A DNA stretch of 64,000 nucleotides, from contig NZ_JBPCZH010000001.1 of the NCBI RefSeq assembly GCF_051251085.1, forward strand, positions 930,001 to 994,000, given 5' to 3'. Of this stretch, positions 1 to 8,722 are shown piece by piece (the first letter of the stretch is position 1; every line of letters begins with the position of its first letter). The notes beneath the pieces were generated by a model, which was given only the letters and a program-made list of their open reading frames with translations, was not told the origin of the DNA and made no database searches. The DNA comes from Cernens ardua. Its GTDB lineage: Bacteria; Pseudomonadota; Gammaproteobacteria; Pseudomonadales; Halomonadaceae. The position numbers and the translations under genes are program-made.

Positions 1-548
1 CTATCCATCGAGGCCTCAATATTCGCCATTTCAGACAGCTTGTGTTTCAACTCTTCATTACTCTGTTGAAGTGCTGAAATTTGTGCTGCCTGTGACTGTC
101 GGTTTGAGCTCAGGGAGTATCGAGCGTTGTTGAGCTGAGTATTGATATCAACACGCTCATTCACATCGTGGTGTAGTAGCTTTACCAATGGCGTCAGCGC
201 ATCAGGTACGTCATCTTCTACATGACGGTACAATTGGTTGGCATCTACAAGTTGGCGATGTTGTGGTGCCCAGCTCAACGCAACTGCCCGCACCAGCTGC
301 GCGCGCACGCTGTTGTCGCTCATGTGTGACAACACGACACTACGCCAGTGATCATCCGCTTGTTGTGATTGGCGCGCAAAATTCACCCAACTGGGTAGTA
401 AACACTGATTTTCATTTAGAGTGGGAACACCACGAGATTCACAGCCACTTCCCCCCGAAAACATGGTCTGACAACCGCCAAGAAAAACAGCGCTGGCCGC
501 AATAACGGCGACTGAAGTACAGGATTTGAGATATTGATGTAAAAACAT
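1..548 (-). CDS. qseG: QseG-like outer-membrane lipoprotein, 3' end outside window
   Basis: Reading the minus strand from the ATG at 548 gives an open frame of 182 codons that runs off the left edge. It starts with a lipoprotein signal peptide: a hydrophobic stretch of about 20 residues ends in the lipobox LGGC, so Cys26 would be lipidated. The rest is a soluble periplasmic domain that turns glutamine-rich and coiled-coil-like near the window edge. The gene lies directly downstream of a GlrK/QseE-type kinase on the same strand. In enterobacteria that place is held by qseG (yfhG), followed by the response regulator glrR. Function by analogy: a small periplasmic/outer-membrane partner of the kinase. 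The lipoprotein call is firm; the name rests mainly on position. Confidence 0.68.
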   Translation of the reverse strand, partial: MFLHQYLKSCTSVAVIAASAVFLGGCQTMFSGGSGCESRGVPTLNENQCLLPSWVNFARQSQQADDHWRSVVLSHMSDNSVRAQLVRAVALSWAPQHRQLVDANQLYRHVEDDVPDALTPLVKLLHHDVNERVDINTQLNNARYSLSSNRQSQAAQISALQQSNEELKHKLSEMANIEASMD

Positions 549-803
549 GAGCAATCTCTTGATAATAAATGCTGTGCGTTTGATGTGAGTGTTGATGAGC
601 AATCCAGAACTGAACAATAAAAGGGGTGCTCAGCGGACATTGCTTCGTGTTTCATCCAAACTCAACCGGCCGTTTTTAGGACCTATCAGTATTTGAATGT
701 GCGAACAACATGGGGCGACTTTGCTCAACATTTTGTTCGAAAAACAGTTTTTAAAACCAACTGCAAGGGAAAGCCGCCATAAACACAAGGCTGTGGATAA
801 GCT

Positions 804-2297
804 CTACCCTGCTTTCTCTTCCAGGTTGCCTTGTGAAGTCGCCTGTTCGCCCAGCTCTGCCTTGGGCAATGTCAGCCGGAAACAGACGTCTTCTTCTGCC
901 TCCTCGACCAATTCCAAAGTACCACCCTGAATCTGAGCACACTCTGCCGCCACCGAAAGCCCGATACCAGACCCTTTCAATGGCCCTTTACGGGTAGAAT
1001 TCCCCTGATAGAAAGGTTCAAACAGGTGCTCACCATCTTCCTTGGCAATGGGCTCACCGCTATTGGCCACTTCCAGATGAAGCGAATGTTCATCTGTCCA
1101 GACACGCACCCACAATATGCCCTGATCATCGCCATATGCCACGACGTTGGAGATCAGATTGTCGATGACACGAGTTGTACGGATACGGTCAGCCTGCCAA
1201 TACACCGGCCGACGCGGGACTTCCAGTTTTTGCCGTTTACCCTCAAGGGCCAGCCGATGCTTGTTTATAATTTCGTGAACCAATGTTACTACATCGAAAC
1301 GGGTTATCGTAAGCATTTGGTTTTGTTGGACACGATTGTAATCCAGCAATTGCTCGATCATGATCTGAAGTTCAGCACTACTGTTATCGATCAGAATGAT
1401 GATTTCGCGCTGGCGCTCCGTCAGTTCGCCTACAATCCCTTCTTCCAACAGCCCTGCCCCTTCACGAATCGCTGCCAGGGGTGTTTTCAATTCATGCGAC
1501 ATATGGCGTAAAAACTGGCGTTTTTGTGCTTCCAGTTCATCCAGACGATCGCCCAACCAATCCAGACGGTGCCCCAAGTGCGAGAATTCGGCAGGGCCCT
1601 TGATTTCCCCCCGGTCAGTACGACGATTGGTGCCAAGGGAGAGAATACGAGACTCAAGCTGCTGAATCGGGCGGGTTATGCGCCAAGTGAAAAAGATGAT
1701 GGCGGCCAACGTCAGTGACAGGGTGATCGCCAGTAAAATCCACAGCGCTGAGTAGGTCATCTGCGCACGCAGGCGCATGTTCTGAAGGTGCGTATCGACT
1801 TGGGTATTGGTCAGTATTTCCAACTCATACAATTGGTTGTTGATAGCGGGAAACAGTGATAACACGGACTGAACATTGGTCGGCGTTTGGGCAAAATCCT
1901 GCATTTGCCTGATCGCATTTTCGATATCCTCTTGATGATCAAACGTATGGATATGCTTCATTTGCTCTGTATAGATGCTGTTGAACTGAACCACGCGATC
2001 ACGGTAGGTCTGCAAAAGGCTGGTATTCTGTACTACAGCATATTGCCGAATGATACGTTCAATTTCGTACCCCATATTGACCAGTGTACGGGCACGGCGG
2101 GTATCGTTGACAGACTGACGCGCCGTCATTTCACCATGGGAAGAGAGCATGGAGATGTCGTGCCCTGCCCTATAGATCAGTACAAGGATTGGCAAAATAG
2201 CCACAAGAAAGCCGAGTAGTACCAAACGTAACAAGGAACGGCTGGGGGCATTACTGTTGGTTTTGCGGGTGCTTTGCGCACGCGAGGTGTTACTCAT
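804..2297 (-). CDS. glrK: GlrK/QseE-type sensor histidine kinase
   Basis: A 497-residue membrane histidine kinase. It has a first membrane helix at about 22-43, a periplasmic helical sensor region to about 180, a second membrane helix at about 183-205, then HAMP-like linker sequence. The dimerisation box SHELKTPL places the phosphoacceptor at His268. The N box (RVIDNLISN, about 376-384) and the glycine box GSGIGLSVA (about 442-450) form the ATP-binding domain. The motif QGNSTRKGPLKGSGIGLS is typical of the GlrK/QseE group. A GAGGAG ribosome site precedes the ATG. The downstream lipoprotein gene on the same strand fits a glrK-qseG-glrR operon, with the regulator outside the window. The family acts on a sigma-54-type regulator linked to envelope stress; the signal here is not known. 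Confidence 0.85.
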   Translation of the reverse strand: MSNTSRAQSTRKTNSNAPSRSLLRLVLLGFLVAILPILVLIYRAGHDISMLSSHGEMTARQSVNDTRRARTLVNMGYEIERIIRQYAVVQNTSLLQTYRDRVVQFNSIYTEQMKHIHTFDHQEDIENAIRQMQDFAQTPTNVQSVLSLFPAINNQLYELEILTNTQVDTHLQNMRLRAQMTYSALWILLAITLSLTLAAIIFFTWRITRPIQQLESRILSLGTNRRTDRGEIKGPAEFSHLGHRLDWLGDRLDELEAQKRQFLRHMSHELKTPLAAIREGAGLLEEGIVGELTERQREIIILIDNSSAELQIMIEQLLDYNRVQQNQMLTITRFDVVTLVHEIINKHRLALEGKRQKLEVPRRPVYWQADRIRTTRVIDNLISNVVAYGDDQGILWVRVWTDEHSLHLEVANSGEPIAKEDGEHLFEPFYQGNSTRKGPLKGSGIGLSVAAECAQIQGGTLELVEEAEEDVCFRLTLPKAELGEQATSQGNLEEKAG

Positions 2298-2364
2298 CAG
2301 GTTCTCCTCAAATACGAAAAGCGTTGCCCTGCCAGAAGGGATGCGTAAATAGTCGTTTCGTGAA

Positions 2365-3708
2365 TCATGATGACGGTGACAAATGCTTCAAGAGAATCTT
2401 GGAATTTCGCTCAACATTGTAGTTGGCGAAACGCCGCGGGGGTAAATCATCCACGTTACCCTCGGCAAAACCATGCTCAAGAAACCAGTGGCTGGTATGG
2501 GTCGTCAATGCAAAAAGGGCTGTGATGCCCCGCTGGCGCGCCTCTTCTTCCACCGAGCCAAGCAGACGCTCCCCCAGGGTGCTACCACGATAATCGGGGT
2601 GTACCACCAGGCAGGCCAATTCCCCTTTGGCTTCTGCATCATAAGGATGCAGGGCGGCACACCCAATCGTCATACCATCCTTGACGATCACCCGATAATC
2701 ATGGATTTGCTCTTCGAGGCGTTCACGTGAGCGGTGAATCAAAATCCCCTTCTCTTCCAATGGACGCATTAATTCCAGCAAACCGGCCACATCAGACAAA
2801 CGTGCGCCTCGGAGCTGCTCATAACGCTCACTACTGATCATCGTGCCCACACCGTCACGGGTGAACAATTCATTCAACAGGGCATTTCTGTCATGCCAGC
2901 TCAACAGGTGAGTTCGTGCCACGCCTTGTTGTGCAGCGGAGCAGGCAGCGGCCAAATGGCGTGCTAACTCAGGGCTAGTGATTTCCTGCGGAGGAATCTG
3001 CTCGGCATCGCGCGGACCCAATTCACGAATCAAATGCCCTTCCGGTGTTTTCAAGCCTTCATCACGCCCAAGCAGGATCAGTTTTTCGGCTTTTAGCTGA
3101 ACAGCAACGCTACAAGCGACATCGGCCGGATCAATATAGAAAAGCTCGCCTGTACTTGAATGTCCCAAGGGGGGGATCAGCACCACCATGTTTTGGTCGA
3201 GCAACTGCTTAATGGCCTGCGTACGTACCCCTCGCACTTCGCCCACGTGGGAAAAATCAATTCCGTTACGAATCCCGAACGGTTTTGCCATCACCAGGTT
3301 GCCACTGATGGTAACGATATCAAGCCCATGCATGGGCGTATTGGGCAGCCCAACAGAGAAACGCGACTCCAACACCGTCCGCATATGATTGGCTTCGGCT
3401 TCAAGAAGTTTCATGGCCTCCCCATCCACCACAGCATGTTGGATACGGCGATCAATTGCCTCCCGAGCGTCAGCATCCCTGCTGTTATGACAGAGCGCCT
3501 GCTGAAATTCGGCTTCACGTACACCATAAACCAGCACGGGCCTCACCCCTAACGTGTGGAGCAAGGCGATATCCTGAACCAGAAGATCGATACCACCGCC
3601 ATGCAGGGCATCGCCTTCTATCAGCACAACAAAGGTTTTGTCACGATGCTTGTCGATATAAGGAGCACTACCCCTAAACCAGGCAGCAAAGTCGAACGAT
3701 TCTTCCAC
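2365..3708 (-). CDS. argA: Amino-acid N-acetyltransferase (N-acetylglutamate synthase)
   Basis: A 447-residue two-domain protein, the usual ArgA length. The N-terminal two thirds is an amino-acid-kinase fold (VVLIEGDAL near the start, then a glycine-rich nucleotide-binding-like core). The C-terminal third is a GNAT acetyltransferase with LVVHPDYRGSTLGERLL as the acetyl-CoA loop and a typical HGF ending. ArgA makes N-acetylglutamate from acetyl-CoA and glutamate, the first step of arginine synthesis, and is normally inhibited by arginine. The start is a GTG at 3708, with only a weak AAGAG-like ribosome site. It stands alone on the minus strand, upstream of but not fused to the kinase gene. Confidence 0.93.
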   Translation of the reverse strand: MEESFDFAAWFRGSAPYIDKHRDKTFVVLIEGDALHGGGIDLLVQDIALLHTLGVRPVLVYGVREAEFQQALCHNSRDADAREAIDRRIQHAVVDGEAMKLLEAEANHMRTVLESRFSVGLPNTPMHGLDIVTISGNLVMAKPFGIRNGIDFSHVGEVRGVRTQAIKQLLDQNMVVLIPPLGHSSTGELFYIDPADVACSVAVQLKAEKLILLGRDEGLKTPEGHLIRELGPRDAEQIPPQEITSPELARHLAAACSAAQQGVARTHLLSWHDRNALLNELFTRDGVGTMISSERYEQLRGARLSDVAGLLELMRPLEEKGILIHRSRERLEEQIHDYRVIVKDGMTIGCAALHPYDAEAKGELACLVVHPDYRGSTLGERLLGSVEEEARQRGITALFALTTHTSHWFLEHGFAEGNVDDLPPRRFANYNVERNSKILLKHLSPSS

Positions 3709-4227
3709 GAATAAGGCTCTTTTACATAGAGGATGAACGGACTTCAGGAGGACACCTGATGGATGACACCATCAGCAGTCATACCTGAGTGCTTCATGTG
3801 ATGCTCTACCCTATTAACAGGGGGGCTCACCCGGAATGCCGCAATACTGGATCATCTTACATGAACACTGGCAAAGTGAATATATATCCCATGCAGGCGT
3901 ATCGTCAGCTCGCTATTTATGCCACCCAAAACTCACTAGACATTCACAATACCAACGGTTTATCTGTTCCGGGCATTCGTTATACTGCAAAAACTCACCA
4001 CGCCGAATTTATTATGAAACGTTAATACCCGCGTTTTCACAAAAATTTTCACAGCAAATCTTTAGAGCAAAACTTCACACCATCATACCGGACATGAGGC
4101 TCGTCGCGTTAAAGGGTCGGATCGACTGGCCCTCTGCCAATCGCTATTCAATAGCTTCTATAATAGGCCCCATTCTGTATATCGTTGAAAATTCCACACA
4201 AGGCAGCTGCTCAAAGGAGCCAGAACC
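3709..4227. other. Intergenic region between divergent argA and CYTH gene
   Basis: About 520 bases with no convincing long gene. The open frames here have poor codon character. It must hold the argA promoter (minus) and the promoter of the CYTH gene (plus). One visible signal is an AGGAGG at 3746-3751 followed seven bases later by ATG, opening a 9-codon frame (3759-3788). This frame overlaps a 7-bp stem, CTGATGG/CCATCAG. Its role, if any, is unknown. Confidence 0.5.
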
Positions 4228-5136
4228 ATGACAAGCCCCCATACGAATGCAACAAATGAAGAGATCGAGCTAAAACTGGCGCTTGGGGAAGACGCGGCTG
4301 AACAATTGGCTCATAGCTCTTTATTGGCATCCGCCACATTGAAACGTATGACGCTGGGAAACCGTTACTTCGATACACCTGATTCAGCCTTACGCAATCA
4401 CAAACTGGCCCTCAGGCTACGTAAAGGTGAATACGACAGTTTTACTCAGACGCTGAAAAGCGCCGGCAGAAGCACAGGGGGGCTTAGCCAACGAGGTGAG
4501 TGGCAATGGGCAACAACAAAGGATGTGCTGAATCTTGATGTGCTAAAAGCCTTGGCGGAAAGTGAGGGCAATGAGCAACCCGCGCTTCAAATACTCTCTG
4601 ACTCAACAGTACTTGAACAGCTCGAACCTGTGTTTATTACCGATTTCAAACGACTCGCCTATACTCTGGAGTGGAAAGGCGCGCTTGTCGAATTAGCCAT
4701 TGATCAGGGGACTATTTCCGTGGGCGATACCCATCGCGCTATCAATGAAGTCGAGCTGGAATTGAAAAAGGGCGAACCCGACATTTTATGGTCATTGGCT
4801 GAAGAGATCACCCATCAGGTAGCCGCACGCCCTGCCAATGCAAGCAAGGCCAGCCGTGCTGCCGCCCTGATGAAACCATTACCATTACCGGAAAGCCTTC
4901 CCACCGATGTCAATGCACTATTTGCTGCCGCAATCGCCGGATTGGATACCGCGCAGGATAGCGCCCAACCGGAACCCGCACTTGCATTTGCCAAAGCTGC
5001 ATTTGAAGCACTCGGCAAGAACAAACATTATGCAGAAGCCGAATGGTTGGCCAGTCAACTGGCGGTAACCGATTGGCAGTTAAAGCAGCCTTTCGGTGAA
5101 AAGATGATGTCATTGGCTCGACGTTTGGCCTCCTGA
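4228..5136 (+). CDS. CYTH-domain protein (inorganic triphosphatase-like)
   Basis: A 302-residue protein whose N-terminal ~200 residues are a CYTH (triphosphate tunnel metalloenzyme) domain. The signature ExExK is seen as EIELK at residues 12-16. Further conserved parts are NRYFDTPD, LALRLRKG and NEVELELKKGE, which supply tunnel arginines, lysines and metal-binding glutamates. The closest E. coli counterpart is YgiF, an inorganic triphosphatase of about 430 residues with a C-terminal CHAD domain. Here the C-terminal ~95 residues are a short alpha-helical segment without a recognisable CHAD repeat. An AGGAG site lies just upstream of the ATG. The exact substrate (tripolyphosphate, thiamine triphosphate or another) cannot be read from the sequence. 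Confidence 0.83.
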   Translation: MTSPHTNATNEEIELKLALGEDAAEQLAHSSLLASATLKRMTLGNRYFDTPDSALRNHKLALRLRKGEYDSFTQTLKSAGRSTGGLSQRGEWQWATTKDVLNLDVLKALAESEGNEQPALQILSDSTVLEQLEPVFITDFKRLAYTLEWKGALVELAIDQGTISVGDTHRAINEVELELKKGEPDILWSLAEEITHQVAARPANASKASRAAALMKPLPLPESLPTDVNALFAAAIAGLDTAQDSAQPEPALAFAKAAFEALGKNKHYAEAEWLASQLAVTDWQLKQPFGEKMMSLARRLAS

Positions 5137-5320
5137 AGCCCCTGCCGGATACCTAACGAACAATCCTTGAAACAGGCTGTGTTCGAGCTGAGCCATACCC
5201 ATGGTACCCGATGCTCAAAAGCCTGGGATGTCAGATTTCCAGCCATTTGGGCGCCATGGCCTGGCCCTGGTCACTGTCCTCTGGCTCATAAACACGGGCG
5301 AACAATAACCAGCGCTCATG

Positions 5321-5346
5321 CCTCTCCCCTGATACCCGGGGAGAGG
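5321..5346. terminator. Hairpin between convergent CYTH gene and yciO
   Basis: A perfect 9-bp inverted repeat (CCTCTCCCC at 5321-5329, GGGGAGAGG at 5338-5346, 8-base loop) lies between two convergent genes. There is no T tract on either side. It could be a bidirectional transcript-end stem or a small dispersed palindrome. Confidence 0.4.
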
Positions 5347-5432
5347 GATAGCCTCCGTGATTGGCAGGCTGTCTATTACTGGCCTGTATTTCCACATAAC
5401 TGTGTTTACAGATAACTGCTGCAAACCCGCCT

Positions 5433-6053
5433 TTATTCAAAGGGAGTGGTATCACCCTTTCCTTTACGCAGAATTTCCGGCGGTAACTCACGTAGATCCA
5501 CCACGGTAGTCGGATCAAACGAGCAGGCACCACCATCGATGACGATATCGATCTGATGCCCAAAGCGTTCTTCAATATCTTCGGCATCTGTCATGGGGAG
5601 TTCTTCACCCGGGGGAATAAGAGTCACACTCATCAAGGGCATACCCAGTGTGGCAATCAAGTCGCGTACGATGGGCGTTTCAGGGATACGCACACCGATA
5701 GAGCGGCGCTTGGGATGTAACAGGAGGCGTGGTACTTCGCTGGTCGCCTCCAATATAAAGGTATAAGCTCCCGGAGTATGTGCCTTGAGGAGTCGGAACA
5801 CCGCATTATCCACTTTCGCGTAGGTACTGATCTCCGAAAGGTCTGCACATACCAGCGTGAAGTTGTGTTTATCATCCAATTGACGCAGCTGCTTGATACG
5901 ATCAATCGCTTTTTTCTCTCCCAATGAACAACCGAGCGCGTATCCCGAATCCGTTGGGAAGGCAATGACAGCGCCTTTTCGTACCTGATCAACCACCTGA
6001 TCAATCAAACGAGGCTGCGGATTCTTGGGGTGGATCTGAACGTATTGGCTCAT
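5433..6053 (-). CDS. yciO: YciO, Sua5/YrdC/YciO-family protein
   Basis: A 206-residue single-domain protein of the Sua5-YciO-YrdC family. It shows PTDSGYALGCS near residue 35, a KHNFTLVCADL segment, PGAYTFILEAT and the RSIGVRIPETPI block typical of the fold. Family members TsaC and Sua5 make L-threonylcarbamoyladenylate for tRNA t6A. YciO proteins keep the fold, but their cellular role is less certain. It is 35 bases downstream of rnm on the same strand, as in E. coli (rnm/trpH-yciO), so the two are probably cotranscribed. A TGAGG ribosome site precedes the ATG. Confidence 0.88.
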   Translation of the reverse strand: MSQYVQIHPKNPQPRLIDQVVDQVRKGAVIAFPTDSGYALGCSLGEKKAIDRIKQLRQLDDKHNFTLVCADLSEISTYAKVDNAVFRLLKAHTPGAYTFILEATSEVPRLLLHPKRRSIGVRIPETPIVRDLIATLGMPLMSVTLIPPGEELPMTDAEDIEERFGHQIDIVIDGGACSFDPTTVVDLRELPPEILRKGKGDTTPFE

Positions 6054-6088
6054 AACGGTTTCCTCAAGCTGTTAAAGTTCATTCGTGA

Positions 6089-7090
6089 TCAAATGCCTTT
6101 CCCTTCAAAGGTAGTCGTATGCGCTTCGAACCACGGTGCAAGCAGAGGGTGCGTCCATACAGGCGGTACCGCTACCTCAGGTATCGGGCTATAGCGCCCC
6201 GGCGCAAAAGGCCCCTGAAAGCGATGGAAGTCACTGCCAAAGGAGGCATAAAGCTGACGCTCATGAAGCTGGCGTGCCAGATCACGAATCTTGTCACTGT
6301 TTTCAAACCCGCTCACCAGTTCAGCTGCCTGACCGCCGGCCGCCACAAAATCATCCAGCAATAGCCCGCGGCGGCGGCGCGTTAGCCCATAACGCAGAGG
6401 GTGTGCCAGTACTGCAATGCCACCACTTTCAACAATCCACTGCACCACCTGCTGCAAGCTCGGCCACAAGGTTTTGATATCCCCCACTTTACCGGCGCCC
6501 AGATAGCGTTTGAACGCCTCTTTATGATCGGGCACCAAACCTGCCTCAACCATGGCCTGCGCAAAGTGGGGACGCCCAACAGCACTTCGCCCACCTGCCA
6601 GAGCACGTGCCTTTTCGAGGGCATCGGGCAACCCCTTTTTCTCCAGGCGCTGGGCAATTTTTTCTGCGCGAGCTTCGCGTGCTGACTGTAAAATCGTGAA
6701 CGCATGAGCCATGACAGAGGAAGGCGCCAATGCGGCAGACTCCCCCTGAGGCAATAATGCCACTACATGAATACCCATGTTCCCCCACTGGGAGGAGATT
6801 TCAGCCCCGGCCAGTAAAGCTACCCCTTGCTGTTCCGCCTCCTGGCGGGCTTCCGGTATGCCGTCGAGCGTATCGTGATCCGTCAACGCCACCCAACGTA
6901 CCTGATGCTCTGCGCAGTAGCGTACAAGGGCTGCAGGCGCCAGCAAGCCATCCGATGCCGTACTGTGCATATGCAGATCCAGTGCCGGCATAGCGGGCCC
7001 TATAGTAGAAGGTAAGGGAGGAAGAGGTGTTATAAGGCTAGCGGAATCAGTCATCACATCAACTTTGTTGGGGAAAAGTCGCTCTTTCAT
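6089..7090 (-). CDS. rnm: PHP-domain 5'-3' exoribonuclease (RNase AM, YciV/TrpH family)
   Basis: A 333-residue PHP-domain metal-dependent phosphoesterase. Metal-binding motifs are visible: HMHSTASDG with the HxH pair, LTDHDTLDG, GAEIS, VLAHPLRYG and GSDFHRF. The family includes E. coli RNase AM, which trims 5' ends of 5S, 16S and 23S rRNA precursors, and 3',5'-nucleotide bisphosphate phosphatases. The protein has an N-terminal extension of about 40 residues before the first motif. The ATG at 7090 has no clear ribosome site, and the internal ATG at 7054 is an alternative. Pairing with yciO supports the assignment. Confidence 0.86.
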   Translation of the reverse strand: MKERLFPNKVDVMTDSASLITPLPPLPSTIGPAMPALDLHMHSTASDGLLAPAALVRYCAEHQVRWVALTDHDTLDGIPEARQEAEQQGVALLAGAEISSQWGNMGIHVVALLPQGESAALAPSSVMAHAFTILQSAREARAEKIAQRLEKKGLPDALEKARALAGGRSAVGRPHFAQAMVEAGLVPDHKEAFKRYLGAGKVGDIKTLWPSLQQVVQWIVESGGIAVLAHPLRYGLTRRRRGLLLDDFVAAGGQAAELVSGFENSDKIRDLARQLHERQLYASFGSDFHRFQGPFAPGRYSPIPEVAVPPVWTHPLLAPWFEAHTTTFEGKGI

Positions 7091-7390
7091 AGTATCCAGT
7101 ATACAGAAAGGCGTGGGGTCAGGATAAAGAGAACCTTAATCTGCATTCTGTTGTCTCACACACGAGCAGCACTTGGGGTAAAATGTTACCCTTTCGAGGC
7201 ACTTCGTTCAGGCATTTTATCAATCGCGCATAGGGTCTTGACGACAAACCTTGCAAAATTCATTGAATAAAAGCACGAACACAGCCTTTACAGAATATAC
7301 GCTGGGCCGCCACGCCCATGCCCCTGACCATACCAGACGCTACCTTATCATTTGTTTTAATGCGCGAGGGCGCAAGGAGAATCTCTCAGA

Positions 7391-7948
7391 ATGAAATTGT
7401 TGGTTGATTTCCTCCCAATCATTGTCTTTTTCATCGTCTATCAATTCACCAAGAATCTGATAGTGGCTACGGCGGTGCTGATCCCTGTTACCTTGCTACA
7501 AGTACTCTTTACCTGGTGGTGGCAGCGGCGTGTAGAAAAGATGAGTCTTGTCACGCTGGGGTTAGTCATCGTGTTGGGTGGGCTGACCGTCATTTTCCAT
7601 GATGGCAATTTTATCAAATGGAAGCCCACGGTAGTGAACTGGTTGTTTGCACTCGCCTTTTTAATCGCGCCCCTGTGGAATCGGGGAGAACACGGTGGCA
7701 AGACCATTGTGCAGCGAATGATGGAAAAGAGTGTCACCCTTCCTCAAGCAGTCTGGACACGTCTGAACATGGCCTGGGTGCTGTTTTTTGTCATTCTGGG
7801 CATCGTCAATATTCTTGTCTTTACCTTCTTTAGCGTAAATGTGTGGGTAAACTTTAAACTATTCGGCATGCTTGGCCTTACTTTTCTTTTTATTATTGGC
7901 CAGGGTATCTATATCGCGCGGCATGCTCCCAATAATAGTGGAAGCTGA
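7391..7948 (+). CDS. yciB: YciB/IspZ inner-membrane septation protein A
   Basis: A 185-residue very hydrophobic protein with about five membrane helices, starting MKLLVDFLPIIVFFIVYQ, the family's conserved N-terminus. Other typical parts are KWKPTVVNWLFALAFL and LNMAWVLFFVILGIVNI. YciB is an inner-membrane protein that interacts with cell-division and elongation components and affects envelope integrity. Length matches E. coli YciB (179). An AAGGAGA ribosome site sits about ten bases before the ATG. The neighbour yciI follows in the same direction. Confidence 0.93.
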   Translation: MKLLVDFLPIIVFFIVYQFTKNLIVATAVLIPVTLLQVLFTWWWQRRVEKMSLVTLGLVIVLGGLTVIFHDGNFIKWKPTVVNWLFALAFLIAPLWNRGEHGGKTIVQRMMEKSVTLPQAVWTRLNMAWVLFFVILGIVNILVFTFFSVNVWVNFKLFGMLGLTFLFIIGQGIYIARHAPNNSGS

Positions 7949-8004
7949 GGCTGAACGCTTCAGTCCGTTGCTGCCATAACCCATCCATTCAAGAGGACAT
8001 CACT

Positions 8005-8304
8005 GTGTATTACGCCATTGTAAGTCAAGACAAAAAAGATACGCTCAAACAACGCCTCGAAACACGTCCAAAACATTTGGCACGTCTTGAAAAACTGAAA
8101 GAGGAAGGGCGTTTGATTGCGGCTGGACCTAATCCTGCCATTGACAGCACTACGCCCGGCGATGCCGGCTTTACTGGAAGCACGGTAATCGCCGAGTTTG
8201 ATTCCCTCGAAGATGCTCAGAAATGGGCCGATGCTGATCCCTACAATGATGCGGGGGTCTATGCATCTACCAGCGTAAAACCCTTTATTCTTGCATTGCC
8301 TTAA
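8005..8304 (+). CDS. yciI: YciI-family protein
   Basis: A 99-residue YciI-like protein starting at a GTG (8005) with an AGAGGA site upstream. It contains MYYAIVSQDKKDTLKQRLETRP, a LKEEGRLIAAGPNP motif and the TVIAEFDSLEDAQKWADADPY segment characteristic of the family. YciI proteins adopt a dimeric ferredoxin-like fold with a His/Asp pocket. Their physiological reaction is not established. It lies 56 bases after yciB, as in E. coli, so an operon is likely. Confidence 0.9.
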   Translation: MYYAIVSQDKKDTLKQRLETRPKHLARLEKLKEEGRLIAAGPNPAIDSTTPGDAGFTGSTVIAEFDSLEDAQKWADADPYNDAGVYASTSVKPFILALP

Positions 8305-8382
8305 CTAGTGGTCAGTATGGATTCGGATGCCTTCTTTAGCCGGTAGTCATCCCGGAGAAAATCCGTCATGAGAGGCATACCA

Positions 8383-8426
8383 GGTGTGTACACATGCTTT
8401 TGATCAGGTGTTTGTACACACCTTTT
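8383..8426 (+). terminator. Inverted repeat after yciI
   Basis: A perfect 10-bp inverted repeat, GGTGTGTACA (8383-8392) and TGTACACACC (8413-8422), with a 20-base spacer is followed by TTTTG. It lies 80 bases after the yciI stop and could end the yciB-yciI transcript. The long spacer and short T run make it a weak terminator. A dyad operator for the downstream gene is the alternative. The rest of the gap to mnmC shows no gene. Confidence 0.45.
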
Positions 8427-8722
8427 GCTTTATGCACATTAGTTGTGGATAACCTTGTGAAAGCATCACGGAATAACTCTCCTGAGCAGGCAGTGGTGGT
8501 TGGCTCGCAGAAAGTGTTTATTTTTTAGACATTCATTTTCAACATGCCCCCTCGAAACCAACCACGATGCCCTCACTGTGTAGCTGCCATTCTTTCTTCT
8601 TCGCGCGATATTCTATTCTTTCGAGTATCAATCTCTTACAATTCCATCCAGCCAAGTCCTTTGAGGATCATGTGCCAACGCGAACTTCGCTCCTTTGAAT
8701 CCAATCCGGTGTCAGTATCTCC

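Noticed and set aside
3836..4231. 131-codon open frame upstream of the CYTH gene
   Set aside because: No ribosome site, no family pattern, codon use unlike neighbours, and it overlaps the true CYTH start.
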